Shown here: in pieces, positions 42,130 through 52,101 of the stretch
How the letters are laid out: each line of letters begins with the position of its first letter
How positions within the stretch are numbered: position 1 is the first letter of the stretch
Assembly (NCBI GenBank): GCA_008125075.1
Contig: VLTH01000002.1
Span: 1,533,451 to 1,597,450 of the forward strand
From: Acetivibrio alkalicellulosi
GTDB taxonomy: Bacteria; Bacillota; Clostridia; Acetivibrionales; Acetivibrionaceae
Length of the DNA stretch: 64,000 bases
Direction of reading: 5' to 3'
Program-made: the position numbers and the translations under genes
Notes under the pieces: model-generated
Databases searched by the model: none
What the model was told of the DNA's origin: nothing
The model's input: the letters and a program-made list of their open reading frames with translations, nothing else

Positions 42130-43080
42130 ATGAATTTAAAGTACGTTGTAGACAGTTTAACTTCTGGTAAACCAGTAAAATATATTTTAAAAGATAAATT
42201 TGAGCTTTCTCAAAAACTAATACGCCAACTTAAATATTTAAACAAAATACACTGCAATGGTAAACCAGTCTATGTTAATGTAGTAACCAACGAAAATGAT
42301 ATAATTGAAGTATTCATGGACATAGAAGAAAGCTCTGAAGGTGTAATTCCTGAAGATATTCCCATAGACATTATATATGAGGATAGTGTTTTAATTGCCT
42401 TAAATAAACAACCAGGTATAATAGTTCATCCCACAGGAAAGCATATTAGAGGAACTTTGGCTAATGCAGTAGCTCATCATCTTTGTAAAACTAATTTGAT
42501 ATGCAAAATAAGACCTGTAATCAGATTGGACAAAGATACCTCAGGAGTAATTGTTTTTGCAAAGAATTCTTTTACTCACAGTTTTTTGACAAACCAAATG
42601 AATATTAACAGTTTTCATAAAGAATACATAGGTTTAGTTCATGGATTGGTTCAAAATAAGAAAGGCACTATTGACCTGCCCATTGGAAGAAAACCAGGCA
42701 GCATAATTGAACGGTGTATCTGCCCTCATGGTGATTTATCAATAACTCACTACGAGACCATTAAACATCTTAAAAACTCTACACTTCTTCGCTTTATTCT
42801 CAAAACAGGTAGAACCCACCAAATAAGGGTTCATTGTCAGGCAATTGGGCACCCACTTTTAGGTGACACTTTATACAGTTTAAATTCAGAATTATTTCCT
42901 TTGAAAACAGAAACTATTGCCCAAAATGATTTAGCATCAAATCCACACATACATGTAAAAAGGCAGGCACTTCATTCTTTAAAAACCTCCTTTATTCATC
43001 CTGTCAAAAAGAAAACTCTTGAAATCATTGCACCTGTTCCAAATGACATAAAAATTCTTACGGAAATATTGAGAAAATAA
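42130..43080 (+). CDS. RluA-family pseudouridine synthase
   Basis: 316 aa. A degenerate S4-like N-terminus is followed by the RluA catalytic domain with RPVIRLDKDTSGVIVFAKNS (catalytic Asp in RLDKDTSG) and the C-terminal GRTHQIRVHCQAIGHPLLGD. It isomerises uridine in rRNA or tRNA; the exact site cannot be read from sequence. ACAGGTG precedes the ATG at 6 nt. Its leader contains the R3c fragment. Confidence 0.9.
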   Translation: MNLKYVVDSLTSGKPVKYILKDKFELSQKLIRQLKYLNKIHCNGKPVYVNVVTNENDIIEVFMDIEESSEGVIPEDIPIDIIYEDSVLIALNKQPGIIVHPTGKHIRGTLANAVAHHLCKTNLICKIRPVIRLDKDTSGVIVFAKNSFTHSFLTNQMNINSFHKEYIGLVHGLVQNKKGTIDLPIGRKPGSIIERCICPHGDLSITHYETIKHLKNSTLLRFILKTGRTHQIRVHCQAIGHPLLGDTLYSLNSELFPLKTETIAQNDLASNPHIHVKRQALHSLKTSFIHPVKKKTLEIIAPVPNDIKILTEILRK

Positions 43081-43134
43081 TTCTAATTTATTTACACTAA
43101 AAATAAATAGTGCTATCATAGTACTTGCTTTTCA

Positions 43135-43243
43135 ATAGACATTCAAGAGCTAAAAAGCTCAACAATATAGAATGAAAATGTATAATGAGAATGAATATCT
43201 CTGCACAGGTGCCTGTTCTCAAATAGCAAACAAATGGCACCCG
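43135..43243 (+). repeat. R3 two-hairpin repeat, copy b
   Basis: ATAGACATTCA, GAATGAAAATG and AATGAGAATGAATATC repeat R3a. Hairpin 1 pairs GACATTCA with TGAATATC (one mismatch) and GAGCT with AGCTC. Hairpin 2 pairs GGTGCC with GGCACC where R3a has GTGCA with TGCAC. Pairing is kept although the bases differ. Confidence 0.75.
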
Positions 43244-43313
43244 AATAAATTAATGGTTTTAATTTTTAGACTTATTTTCATAATAAACATTAGGGCAACA
43301 GGGAGGATTTTTG

Positions 43314-43889
43314 ATGGAAGTTTTAAAAGACCGTTATACTATTACAGAATTAAGTGAATATCTTAATGTTACTGACCATGCACTAAGATACTATGAAAAA
43401 GAATTCAATATGTATGTTCCTAAGGATAGAAGAGGCAGGCGTTATTATACAACAGATCTAGCTAACATTATGTATCAGATAAAAAATATGCGTGATGAAG
43501 GATTAGAAATAAAAGCAATAAAAAAATTACTACAGCCAGAAATTGAAGTAGCCGAACCTCAACCTGTTAATGAAACAGACAATACTTCAATTACTCCATA
43601 CGATACCAAAAACAACACCTTAGAAATTCAAAAGTTTTTTAAAGAGTTTGGAGATCAAATAACAAGTAGTTTTTCTGTTGAAGTAACATCTGCTAAAGAT
43701 CATTTTACAAGTGAACTTAATAAAACAAAGCTTGAGCTTGGAGCATGCCTTGAAAACAATATAAGAAAAATGGAGTGTAAAATGGACAAACATTTTCAGA
43801 ATGTAGATAAATCTATAGGTATCTGGCGGGAAAGAAACAAGGGTGGCCTCCTAAGGCGTCTTACCAGTAAGGTTTTTAAAAATTCATAG
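43314..43889 (+). CDS. MerR-like DNA-binding protein with coiled coil
   Basis: 191 aa. A MerR-type helix-turn-helix (YTITELSEYLNVTDHALRYY, then YVPKDRRGRRYYTTDLANI) at residues 5-80 is followed by about 110 residues with coiled-coil character. There is no ligand domain. HTH plus coiled coil also fits RacA-like chromosome-anchoring proteins, so a structural role is possible. GGGAGG lies 8 nt before the ATG at 43314; the preceding TTG is too close. Single-gene unit with R3b in its leader. Confidence 0.8.
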   Translation: MEVLKDRYTITELSEYLNVTDHALRYYEKEFNMYVPKDRRGRRYYTTDLANIMYQIKNMRDEGLEIKAIKKLLQPEIEVAEPQPVNETDNTSITPYDTKNNTLEIQKFFKEFGDQITSSFSVEVTSAKDHFTSELNKTKLELGACLENNIRKMECKMDKHFQNVDKSIGIWRERNKGGLLRRLTSKVFKNS

Positions 43890-43904
43890 TTTGTAAAATC
43901 ACCA

Positions 43905-44036
43905 CGAATTCAGAATACAGGAGTCAGAAGTCAGTAGCTATACCTCTAGTTGGTTCTTATCCAGGCATAGCCCATTGAATTAACTTAAGTATTTAATGAA
44001 ATTTTTCCTGTATCCTGACTCCTGAATTCTGACTCC
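43905..44036. repeat. Inverted-repeat element (R5)
   Basis: CAGAATACAGGAGTCAG at the left and CTGACTCCTGAATTCTG at the right are near-perfect inverted arms of about 24 bp around an interior of about 70 bp. Such GAATTCAGGAGTCAG arms recur as intergenic elements in other Firmicutes. I see no ORF inside, so it is probably a non-autonomous element. Confidence 0.65.
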
Positions 44037-44076
44037 CAGTAATTACATAACTTGCCTACGATAATATATTATTCAC

Positions 44077-44478
44077 TTACTTTTCTTTAATTAGCTCTAA
44101 CTTTCTCATAACCTTGATAAACTTGGCTAAATCAATAGGTTTTGAAGCGTATGCTTCACAGCCGTTATCAAAAGCACTAAATACATTTGTAGTGTCATTT
44201 AATGCAGTTGTCATTATTATTTTAGCTTTCTTATGTTCTGCTACATCTTTTTGCTTTTCAATTTCTCTTATAGCTTTGAGAACTTTTTTTCCGTCTAACC
44301 TTGGCATCATTATATCAAGGCACACTAAATCATAGGGACTGTCCTCTTCTAATGCCATCACAAAGGCATCTAAAGCCTCTATTCCGTCGATTGTAATGTC
44401 ACATTCGCCATACGTAGAAAGAAATTTGTACAAAAACTTACGACAGGCAAAATCGTCTTCTGCAATAAGAATTCTCAT
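44077..44478 (-). CDS. Single-domain response regulator (CheY-like)
   Basis: 133 aa receiver domain only. Acidic pair EDD near residue 7, phospho-acceptor Asp in LVCLDIMMPRLDG near 57, Thr in IMTTAL and Lys in ASKPID. It probably receives phosphate from the hybrid kinase encoded 30 bp upstream or from CheA. No output domain. It is the last gene of the chemosensory operon. Confidence 0.9.
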   Translation of the reverse strand: MRILIAEDDFACRKFLYKFLSTYGECDITIDGIEALDAFVMALEEDSPYDLVCLDIMMPRLDGKKVLKAIREIEKQKDVAEHKKAKIIMTTALNDTTNVFSAFDNGCEAYASKPIDLAKFIKVMRKLELIKEK

Positions 44479-44508
44479 TTCATTTACCCCTCTTTCAGTA
44501 ACTTATAG

Positions 44509-46815
44509 TTACATTTTTAGTTCTTGCTCTAATAAGTTCAACAAGTGCATAGCTTCCTTATAATCTTCTTTTCTTGTTGCAAGAAGTATTTTAAATGTAA
44601 TATTATTCAAGTTTTTACTCTGTACCATATCTCTAATTAAAATAGTTAATAAATCAATAGATTTATTGTCTTTTTTCACAATAGCTCTTTTTAAGTTTTT
44701 CACATGTTCTTCTAAGCTATTTCCAACAAATTGACTTCTGCTTATTATATTTTGATTTTCATACATTATTTCTTCTTCATTTTTTTCATCAATACGGTTT
44801 TCATCTTCAAAACTATCAAAAAACTTATAAATTACATTATTTAAGTTTTCAACTGTAACAGGTTTTGAAACATATTCATCCATTCCACTAGAAAGAAATT
44901 TTTTTCTGTCACCATCTAGTGCATAAGCAGTAACTGCTACAATAGGAATATGATCTTTTGACCCCTCTTCTCTTCTTCTTATCCTTTTTGTTGTTTCAAC
45001 TCCGTCCATCTCTGGCATTTGAATATCCATTAAAACTAAATCAAATTCATTTTGCTCAAGTAATTTTAATGCTTCAAGTCCATTATTTGCAACTATTACG
45101 TTATGACCTTCATTATTTAAAATTTTACATGTTATTATCTGGTTTGTTGTATTATCTTCAACAAGTAGAATTTTAAGTTTTTTATATGTTTTTATCCTTT
45201 TATAAGTTTTGCTACTATGTTCATTTATATCAAGTGAAGGAATATATCCAAAGTTACATGTAAAGTAAAAAACACTACCTTTACCCACTTCACTCTCCAC
45301 CCATATTTCTCCATTCATCATTTCTACAAGTCTTTTTGATATGGCAAGTCCAAGTCCAGTCCCTCCATATTTTCTGGTAATAGTACCATCTACCTGATTA
45401 AAGCTAACAAAAAGTTTTTCAATATGCTCTTTTGATATTCCAATACCTGTATCCATTACTGAAAAAATTAACTTAACGGAATGATTAATAGTTTGTAAAA
45501 TTTTAATTTTAATGTCAACCATTCCAACATCAGTGAACTTTATTGCATTAGATATTAAATTGTTTAGCACTTGTAAAAGCTTATTTGAATCACCTACTAA
45601 TAAACAAGGTAAGTCTTTATCTACTTTATAAGTAAAATCCAGTTTTTTTTCCTTTGTTATTAAAAGGTGTGCTTTAAACAACTCATCCATAAGCTTTAAA
45701 ATATTAAATTGAGTATTATTTAAACTCATTTTTCCAGCTTCAATTTTTGAATAGTCTAAAATATCATTTATTACATTTAGCAGCATTTTTGAACAAGAAG
45801 AAATAATATTAAGATTCTCCCTTTGGTCTTTGGTAAGATTTGTTTCAAGGGTCAAATCTGTCATACCTACAATACCATTTAAGGGGGTTCGTATTTCATG
45901 ACTCATGTTTGCTAAAAACTCACTTTTGGCTTTATTAGCTGCCTCTGCTTCTTCTTTAGCTCTCTTTATATTTTTTTCCATTATTTTTTTTTCAGTTATA
46001 TCATCAAGTGTAAATAATACATGGTCTTCATCATCCTTTGTTATAGGTACTGCATTTATTTTTAACCATATTTTTTTTTCAACAGAGTCTATGATTACTG
46101 AGTGTTCTGTTTCTTCGCTTATAATAGATTTTTTCTCACTAATTACACAACTAACAATATTTCTAAATTTACAGCATTTGCATTTATCATCATATCCACA
46201 CATACCTGATTTAGAACTATTTATGCAACTTATTCCCTGTCCAACTGTTTTTAGTAATATGGTATCAATATCTTTATTTAATGCATCAGAAAAATCTTTA
46301 TTTACCTGTATTAGCTTAAATTCTCTGTTAACAATAACCATTGCTATAGGTGCAAAATCAAAAATGGCTTTAAGATTACTTTTTTCTCTGGCAATTTGCT
46401 CTTCTGTTTTTTTTATCCTTGTAATATCTCTAAATACGAGAATAATACCTTTTACTTTATCTTCTTCATCCTTAATAGGTGAAATACTTGCTGAAATATA
46501 TCTTTCTTTGTTTTCTTTTGAAGTAAGAACTGTATGATTTTTTAACCCTCTAGAATTTTTTATATCCAACACATTTTCAAAGATGTAATCTAGCTTTTCC
46601 CCTGTAATTTTATCCTTTATTGAAAAAACTGTTGTAATTGGCTTTCCCATTGCCTCACTTATTGACCACCCTGTCATATCCATTGCTACATTATTCATCA
46701 TAACAATATTAGTATCACAATCCGTTGTAATAACTCCATCACCAATGCTTTCAAAGGTAACTTTCAGACGCTCTATTTCTTTTTCAAGATTTGAAATATA
46801 AACATCTTTATTCAA
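44509..46815 (-). CDS. PAS-PAS hybrid histidine kinase
   Basis: 768 aa. PAS 1 about 10-130, PAS 2 about 145-275, HisKA with phospho-His 306 ([12 protein letters not shown]), HATPase about 400-525 (N box [10 protein letters not shown] boxes DTGIGI and [10 protein letters not shown]), receiver about 547-665 with Asp 596 ([13 protein letters not shown]). No membrane segment, so it is a cytosolic sensor. PAS 2 contains a cysteine cluster at about 206-223 ([13 protein letters not shown], then C). The tail (about 690-768) looks like an Hpt domain but has no histidine at the expected site. TTG start with GAGGTG upstream. Confidence 0.9.
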   Translation of the reverse strand: MNKDVYISNLEKEIERLKVTFESIGDGVITTDCDTNIVMMNNVAMDMTGWSISEAMGKPITTVFSIKDKITGEKLDYIFENVLDIKNSRGLKNHTVLTSKENKERYISASISPIKDEEDKVKGIILVFRDITRIKKTEEQIAREKSNLKAIFDFAPIAMVIVNREFKLIQVNKDFSDALNKDIDTILLKTVGQGISCINSSKSGMCGYDDKCKCCKFRNIVSCVISEKKSIISEETEHSVIIDSVEKKIWLKINAVPITKDDEDHVLFTLDDITEKKIMEKNIKRAKEEAEAANKAKSEFLANMSHEIRTPLNGIVGMTDLTLETNLTKDQRENLNIISSCSKMLLNVINDILDYSKIEAGKMSLNNTQFNILKLMDELFKAHLLITKEKKLDFTYKVDKDLPCLLVGDSNKLLQVLNNLISNAIKFTDVGMVDIKIKILQTINHSVKLIFSVMDTGIGISKEHIEKLFVSFNQVDGTITRKYGGTGLGLAISKRLVEMMNGEIWVESEVGKGSVFYFTCNFGYIPSLDINEHSSKTYKRIKTYKKLKILLVEDNTTNQIITCKILNNEGHNVIVANNGLEALKLLEQNEFDLVLMDIQMPEMDGVETTKRIRRREEGSKDHIPIVAVTAYALDGDRKKFLSSGMDEYVSKPVTVENLNNVIYKFFDSFEDENRIDEKNEEEIMYENQNIISRSQFVGNSLEEHVKNLKRAIVKKDNKSIDLLTILIRDMVQSKNLNNITFKILLATRKEDYKEAMHLLNLLEQELKM

Positions 46816-46889
46816 ATGGCACTCACCTCTATACTATTAGATGACAAATACTGCTTTTAAATTAATAAAATTTATACTTTTACTATAAT

Positions 46890-47933
46890 TTACTTAATCA
46901 TTGATAATATAGCTTGTGGTATTTTTTCTAATGATACCTGTTTTTCTACAGCCTCTATTTCATAAGCCACCTTAGGCATACCATAGACAACTGAAGATTT
47001 CTGATCCTGACCAATTGTCCTTGCACCATTTTTTTTCATTAAAAGCAGCCCTTTGGCTCCATCACTTCCCATTCCTGTCAAAATAACGCCTATAGCATTT
47101 TTCCTTGCAGTATCAGCAACTGAAGTAAATAAAACATCAACTGACGGACAGTGCCCACTTACTTTCTCACCTTTCTTACATTCTACATAATAAACATCTC
47201 CACTTTTTTTAAGCTTCATTTGATAATCACCTGGAGCAATTAATACCGTCCCACTAGAAACCTTATCACCATCTTTTGCTTCTTTTACTTCCATGAAACA
47301 AGAATTATTCAATCTGTCTGCATACATTTTGGTAAATACAGGTGGCATGTGTTGCACCACAACAATCCCTGGCATATCTTTCGAGAATGAAGAAATTATA
47401 CTTGCAATAGCTTCAGTACCTCCAGTAGAAGCACCTATTGCTATTACTTTATTTGAGCTTATAGTATTGCCTTCATTTAGAAGTTGTATTTTGGATATAT
47501 CTTTTTTCCAATGACCTACTTTTGCTGTCGAAGCAATTTTAATCTTTATAACTAATTCGTTTATAAAGGATTCTAGTCCCCTGTGCTCTTTCAAATTTGG
47601 CTTTGTAACAAAATCAACGGCTCCAGCATTTAGTGCATCAAAAACATTTTCACTTATGGAGCTTACTACCACAACAGGAATAGGATACTGGGGCATAAGA
47701 CGCTTTAAAAATTCAATCCCATTCATTTTTGGCATTTCAACATCAAGTGTCATTACATCTGGATTATGCTCAATTATTTTATCTCTTGCTACATAGGGAT
47801 CTGGCGCTGTTGCCACAACTTCAATGGCAGAATCACTGGATATTCCCCTAGCAAGTCCCTCTCTGAATACTATTGAATCATCTACTATTAAAACCTTTAT
47901 TTTTCGTCTTAAACTCGTTGTTTTAGTATCCAT
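46890..47933 (-). CDS. cheB: Chemotaxis protein-glutamate methylesterase CheB
   Basis: 347 aa. A receiver (Asp near 62 in MTLDVEMPKMNG) is joined to a methylesterase domain with the catalytic triad in IGASTGGTEA (Ser), VVQHMPP (His) and GMGSDGAKG (Asp). It removes methyl groups from, or deamidates, chemoreceptors when phosphorylated by CheA. It is followed by the hybrid kinase and preceded by cheR with a 3-bp gap. Confidence 0.95.
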   Translation of the reverse strand: MDTKTTSLRRKIKVLIVDDSIVFREGLARGISSDSAIEVVATAPDPYVARDKIIEHNPDVMTLDVEMPKMNGIEFLKRLMPQYPIPVVVVSSISENVFDALNAGAVDFVTKPNLKEHRGLESFINELVIKIKIASTAKVGHWKKDISKIQLLNEGNTISSNKVIAIGASTGGTEAIASIISSFSKDMPGIVVVQHMPPVFTKMYADRLNNSCFMEVKEAKDGDKVSSGTVLIAPGDYQMKLKKSGDVYYVECKKGEKVSGHCPSVDVLFTSVADTARKNAIGVILTGMGSDGAKGLLLMKKNGARTIGQDQKSSVVYGMPKVAYEIEAVEKQVSLEKIPQAILSMIK

Positions 47934-47936
47934 ATT

Positions 47937-48755
47937 TTATTCCTTTCTATATACTGCAGGCATAATATATTTGTAACCAGATTCTTCGCGGTTTATTGAT
48001 TCAGAATGACCAATGAACAAGTATCCTCCAGTCTCTGTATAGTCATAAAATTTTTTAATCAACTTATTTTTTGTCTCATTATCAAAATATATCATTACAT
48101 TTCTGCAATATATTACATGAAACTTTTTTTTAAAAGGAAATTCCTCATTCATCAAATTAAATATTCTAAATATTACATTATTCCTAATCCTTTCACTTAC
48201 CATATATTCTGTATCCTGGCACATCTTAAAATACTTCTTTTTCCAAAAATCAGGAATATCCTTAATGTGTTCATATTTGTAAATACCTTCTTTTGCAATT
48301 TTTAATGACTTCATTGATATATCTGTAGCAAGAATTCTAGCATCCCAAGAAGGCATTTTGTCTCCTAAGTAATCTGAAATTATCATTGCAAGAGTATAAG
48401 GTTCCTCTCCACTTGAACATCCAGCACTCCATATTCTTAAATCTTTTGATTTTTTTGCTTGTTCTGTCCAAAAGGGAAGCACTTTTTCTTTAAAAAATTC
48501 AAAGTGATCTGCTTCCCTCATAAAAAAAGTATGATTTGTTGTAATTTTATTCAATAAATTTACAACAGCTTCACCCGTTGTATCTTTAACAACATAATCA
48601 TAATACTCTGAAAAACTATCAAAGTTATTTTGAACTAAAATATTTTGAAGCCTTCCCACTACAAGTGTTTTTTTCTTTTCACTCAAGTTTATTCCATAAT
48701 TACTCTTTACATATTTAGATAGTTTTTCAAATTCAATTTCCGTAATTGTTATCAT
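47937..48755 (-). CDS. cheR: Chemotaxis protein methyltransferase CheR
   Basis: 272 aa with the CheR N-terminal helical domain and the SAM-binding domain (RIWSAGCSSGEEPYTLAMII, then DISMKSLKIAKEGIY and IYCRNVMIYFD). It methylates chemoreceptor glutamates. Since no receptor gene is present in the window, its substrates must be encoded elsewhere. Confidence 0.95.
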   Translation of the reverse strand: MITITEIEFEKLSKYVKSNYGINLSEKKKTLVVGRLQNILVQNNFDSFSEYYDYVVKDTTGEAVVNLLNKITTNHTFFMREADHFEFFKEKVLPFWTEQAKKSKDLRIWSAGCSSGEEPYTLAMIISDYLGDKMPSWDARILATDISMKSLKIAKEGIYKYEHIKDIPDFWKKKYFKMCQDTEYMVSERIRNNVIFRIFNLMNEEFPFKKKFHVIYCRNVMIYFDNETKNKLIKKFYDYTETGGYLFIGHSESINREESGYKYIMPAVYRKE

Positions 48756-48780
48756 AACTTATCACCAAAAATATTATTTA

Positions 48781-49272
48781 TTAAACTTGAATCAGTTTTT
48801 CACAATCTTCATCATTAATTAACTTGTTACAGTCTATAAGAAGCTTAACATCATCTCCTATTTTTCCTATTCCTCTTATATACTTATTGCTATAGCCAGT
48901 ACTTACGTCAGGTGGATCTACAATATCATTTTCAGGTATAGAAACCACTTCAGATACGCTATCAACAATAAGCCCAACAGAAAAATCTTTTATGTCAACT
49001 ACAACAATACATGTTCTATCATTATATTCCATAGGTTCTTTCTTAAACCTTAACCTTACATCTATAACGGGTATTATTTTACCCCTAAGGTTTATAATTC
49101 CTTTAACATAATCAGGCATCTCAGGTATCTCAGTAATTTTTTGTATCCCAATAATTTCAGTTACATGCCTAATCTCAATACCGTATATCTCTTTGCCTAT
49201 AATAAAAGTCAAGTGTTTATCTTTTTGTGTATCCTCTTCTGAGTCAAAAAGAGTTTGTAGTATATCAGACAT
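48781..49272 (-). CDS. cheW: Chemotaxis coupling protein CheW
   Basis: 163 aa. The CheW fold includes YGIEIRHVTEIIG, then YVKGIINLRGKIIPVIDVR and VGLIVDSVSEVVSI. It links receptors to CheA. The ATG at 49272 follows AAAGGAGG at 6 nt; a start 17 codons earlier lies before that site and is rejected. The gene lies 51 bp after cheA. Confidence 0.93.
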   Translation of the reverse strand: MSDILQTLFDSEEDTQKDKHLTFIIGKEIYGIEIRHVTEIIGIQKITEIPEMPDYVKGIINLRGKIIPVIDVRLRFKKEPMEYNDRTCIVVVDIKDFSVGLIVDSVSEVVSIPENDIVDPPDVSTGYSNKYIRGIGKIGDDVKLLIDCNKLINDEDCEKLIQV

Positions 49273-49323
49273 AGTTATTCCTCCTTTGTTTTTATTTTCC
49301 ATGAGATTTGGTTTTACAGACAA

Positions 49324-51438
49324 CTAAAATGTCATAAATATCTTTGCTACATCTAAAATTAAGCTTATATTTCCGTCTCCTAATAGTGTACATCCAGCAA
49401 TTCCTTTTGCTTTTTCTATGTATTTAGGAAGGGGCTTAACAACAACTTGTTGTTCCCCTAATAGAGCATCAGCAAACACACACAAAATTCTTGAATTATT
49501 TTCAATCATAACAATAATCCCATCTTTTATATCGGTAATTTTGGTATTAATATTATAGTATTTGTGAAGTTTTAAAATTGGATATGCTTGGCCTCTTACC
49601 ATAATCATGAGATTTCCATTATTATCTTCTATTATAGATTCATTTTTAATTTTAAATGACTCTTTGATTGAAATTGTAGGTATGGTATATCTTGATTCAC
49701 CAACTAAAACAGTCATTCCATCAATAATAGCTAAAGTAAGAGGAAATTTAATAGATATTGTAGTTCCTTCTCCTGGAGCACTATTAACTTGTACCGTTCC
49801 ACCCACCATCTCAATATTTTTAACTACAATATCCATTCCAACACCTCTGCCTGAAAACTCCGATATTTTTTCTTTTGTTGAAAACCCAGGCTTAAAAATA
49901 AAGGAGTATATTTCGTCATCGGAAAGTTCATCTTCAGGTTTGTTAATAAGCCCGTTTTCTCTTGCTTTTATCAGTATTTTTTCTTTATCAAGCCCTCTTC
50001 CATCATCTTTTATAATTATCCATACATCTCCCCCTGCATTTTTTGCCTCAAGGACAAGATTTCCTAAAGGAGATTTCCCTTTTTCTTTCCTTTCACTTGT
50101 TTCTTCAATACCATGGTCAATGGAATTACGTATGATATGGATAAGTGGATCGGATATTCTTTCTATTATGTTTTTATCTACTTCTGTTTCCTCTCCTAAA
50201 ATCTTTAATTCAACTGATTTGTTTAATTTTTTACTCATATCTCTTACTATTCTATTCATTTTTTGAAATGTAGAAGATAGAGGTACCATCCTGATAGACA
50301 TAACAACGTCCTGAAGTTCATTTGTAATCTTATTCAACTGTCTAGCAGCCTTGTGAAAACTATCTAATTGAAGTCCAATCAAATCAGGATTTTGAGTTAC
50401 CATTGCTTCTGAAATAACCAATTCTCCAACTAAATCCATAAGCATGTCTAACTTCCCTATATTTACACTAATAACGCTTTGCTTTCCAGATGGAACAACA
50501 GTTTTCTTACTAATTTGATTATTTAATACAGGCTTATTATTATCTTTATGCTTATCTTCAAAATCATCAAGAAATATTTCTTTTACTTCTTTGATTTGAT
50601 TTTTTTCATTGTATAAATCATTGTTATAGATCTGATCAGTTTCAAACTTTTCAATTTCATCATCATTTTTAAGATATACTTCCAATTTATCTAAAAATAA
50701 AGTATGACTAAGTCTGTCTTTAACCATTTCTAGACTTAGATCTGTCATAAATTCAATTTTAAAACCTTCTTTTTGAATAATTTCACAGCTTGTATCATTA
50801 TCAATAACATTTTCAGGATAATAGTATGTTATATTGGCAACTTCTTTTAAATCATGAATTACTGAAAAAGCTCTTATATTTTCCATCTCACATTCTTCAG
50901 CGAATTTAAGATGTGCTTCATATTTATACTCACCTTTGCTTTTGTTAACATTTTCAGAGCTTATGTAAAATTTTTGATCATTATTGTTTTCTTTTACATA
51001 ATTAGTATCTAGTTTAGATTTAGAGGATGTATTTAATTTTTTTATGTTTATAAGAATATCATTTATTTTTTTTATTAGACCACTTGCATTTTCATTTGAT
51101 GTAAAACCATTTTGAATTTTTGATACTTCATTTTTTATAAAGTCTACTCCATCTAGAACAATGTCAGTTATTTCTGTGGTGTCAATTTTGTCAGGCTTCT
51201 CCTCTCTTAAATAAAAGAACAAATCTTCAATAGAATGTGCCAATTCAGAGATGTTATCATACATCATCATAGCTGCCGATCCCTTTACTGTGTGCATAAT
51301 TCTGAATATTTCATTAATAGTCAAATCAAATCCACTATCTTTTTCACTGCTTATAAGGGATTGCTCTAATTGATCCATTAACTGCAGAGTTTCAAACACA
51401 AACATTTCCAGCATAGGTTCATTATTATTATGAGTCAA
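49324..51438 (-). CDS. cheA: Chemotaxis histidine kinase CheA
   Basis: 704 aa. P1/Hpt domain 1-110 with phospho-His 49 (IMHTVKGSAAMMM), a P2-like domain about 165-250, dimerisation domain about 325-390, ATPase about 390-565 (DPLIHIIRNSIDHGIE, DDGRGLD, FSGRGVGMD) and a CheW-like P5 domain to the end. It phosphorylates CheY and CheB on receptor command. TTG start, 8 nt after AGGAGAG. The order cheY-cheA-cheW-cheR-cheB, without cheC, cheD or flagellar genes, suggests a separate chemosensory module. Confidence 0.95.
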   Translation of the reverse strand: MTHNNNEPMLEMFVFETLQLMDQLEQSLISSEKDSGFDLTINEIFRIMHTVKGSAAMMMYDNISELAHSIEDLFFYLREEKPDKIDTTEITDIVLDGVDFIKNEVSKIQNGFTSNENASGLIKKINDILINIKKLNTSSKSKLDTNYVKENNNDQKFYISSENVNKSKGEYKYEAHLKFAEECEMENIRAFSVIHDLKEVANITYYYPENVIDNDTSCEIIQKEGFKIEFMTDLSLEMVKDRLSHTLFLDKLEVYLKNDDEIEKFETDQIYNNDLYNEKNQIKEVKEIFLDDFEDKHKDNNKPVLNNQISKKTVVPSGKQSVISVNIGKLDMLMDLVGELVISEAMVTQNPDLIGLQLDSFHKAARQLNKITNELQDVVMSIRMVPLSSTFQKMNRIVRDMSKKLNKSVELKILGEETEVDKNIIERISDPLIHIIRNSIDHGIEETSERKEKGKSPLGNLVLEAKNAGGDVWIIIKDDGRGLDKEKILIKARENGLINKPEDELSDDEIYSFIFKPGFSTKEKISEFSGRGVGMDIVVKNIEMVGGTVQVNSAPGEGTTISIKFPLTLAIIDGMTVLVGESRYTIPTISIKESFKIKNESIIEDNNGNLMIMVRGQAYPILKLHKYYNINTKITDIKDGIIVMIENNSRILCVFADALLGEQQVVVKPLPKYIEKAKGIAGCTLLGDGNISLILDVAKIFMTF

Positions 51439-51470
51439 TGTAACCCTCTCCTTTTTATAAAAAGTGTCAC

Positions 51471-51824
51471 TTACAGTTTTGAAAGAGCATTTAATACAAT
51501 ATCTTCTTTAAATGGCTTTACTATAAATCCTTTTGCACCTGCTAAGACTGCATCTTTGACAAAGCACTCTTGTCCCATAGAAGAAATCATAATAATCTTA
51601 GCATTTTTATCATATTCTTTTATCATACGAACAGCTTTTATTCCATCACATATTGGCATAGTTATATCCATGGTAACTATATCCGGTTCAATTTCTTTAT
51701 ACTTATTAAAAGCAACCATTCCATTTTCTGCTTCCCCAACAACTTCATATCCGTTCTTTTCAAGCATTAACTTTAAAGACGCCCTCATAAACGCTGCATC
51801 ATCCGCTACTAAAATTCTTTTCAT
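51471..51824 (-). CDS. cheY: Chemotaxis response regulator CheY
   Basis: 117 aa receiver. ADDAAFMR, phospho-acceptor Asp near 53 (IVTMDITMPICDG), IISSMGQ and VKPFKED are the conserved positions. It would pass the CheA signal to a motor or other target. First gene of the operon, with the promoter presumably in the 250 bp upstream. I see no sigma-D type flagellar promoter there. Confidence 0.93.
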   Translation of the reverse strand: MKRILVADDAAFMRASLKLMLEKNGYEVVGEAENGMVAFNKYKEIEPDIVTMDITMPICDGIKAVRMIKEYDKNAKIIMISSMGQECFVKDAVLAGAKGFIVKPFKEDIVLNALSKL

Positions 51825-52101
51825 ACTATACCACGCTCCATTAACTATTATTTTACATGCAGATTCTAGATTGTTGTATATATGTCATGAGCTAAATAAC
51901 TAAAAAAAATTCTAACTTGAACATATTTATTTTATTTTATATGAAAAACTATTATCCCCAAGAATATCATTATTTGGATTTGTTTTTAGAAACTTCTATA
52001 ATATAAACTACTTATTTTTGAAATGCTATAATAGTATTATGACATTTATTTTCAAATAAATCAAGTAGAAAAAATTTGTGAGTGAGTATTATTTAAATCA
52101 A
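51825..52101. other. AT-rich intergenic region upstream of cheY
   Basis: Close to 280 bp with long A/T tracts ending at repeat R2a. It should hold the chemosensory operon promoter. A TTATAT-type -10 is possible, but no -35 box is convincing. Confidence 0.4.

Noticed and set aside
45905-46537. 210-aa plus-strand frame inside the hybrid kinase
   Set aside because: Antisense to PAS domains; hydrophobic composition is the usual artefact of the opposite strand.
49607-50266. 219-aa plus-strand frame inside cheA
   Set aside because: Antisense to conserved CheA ATPase motifs; chance open frame in AT-rich sequence.
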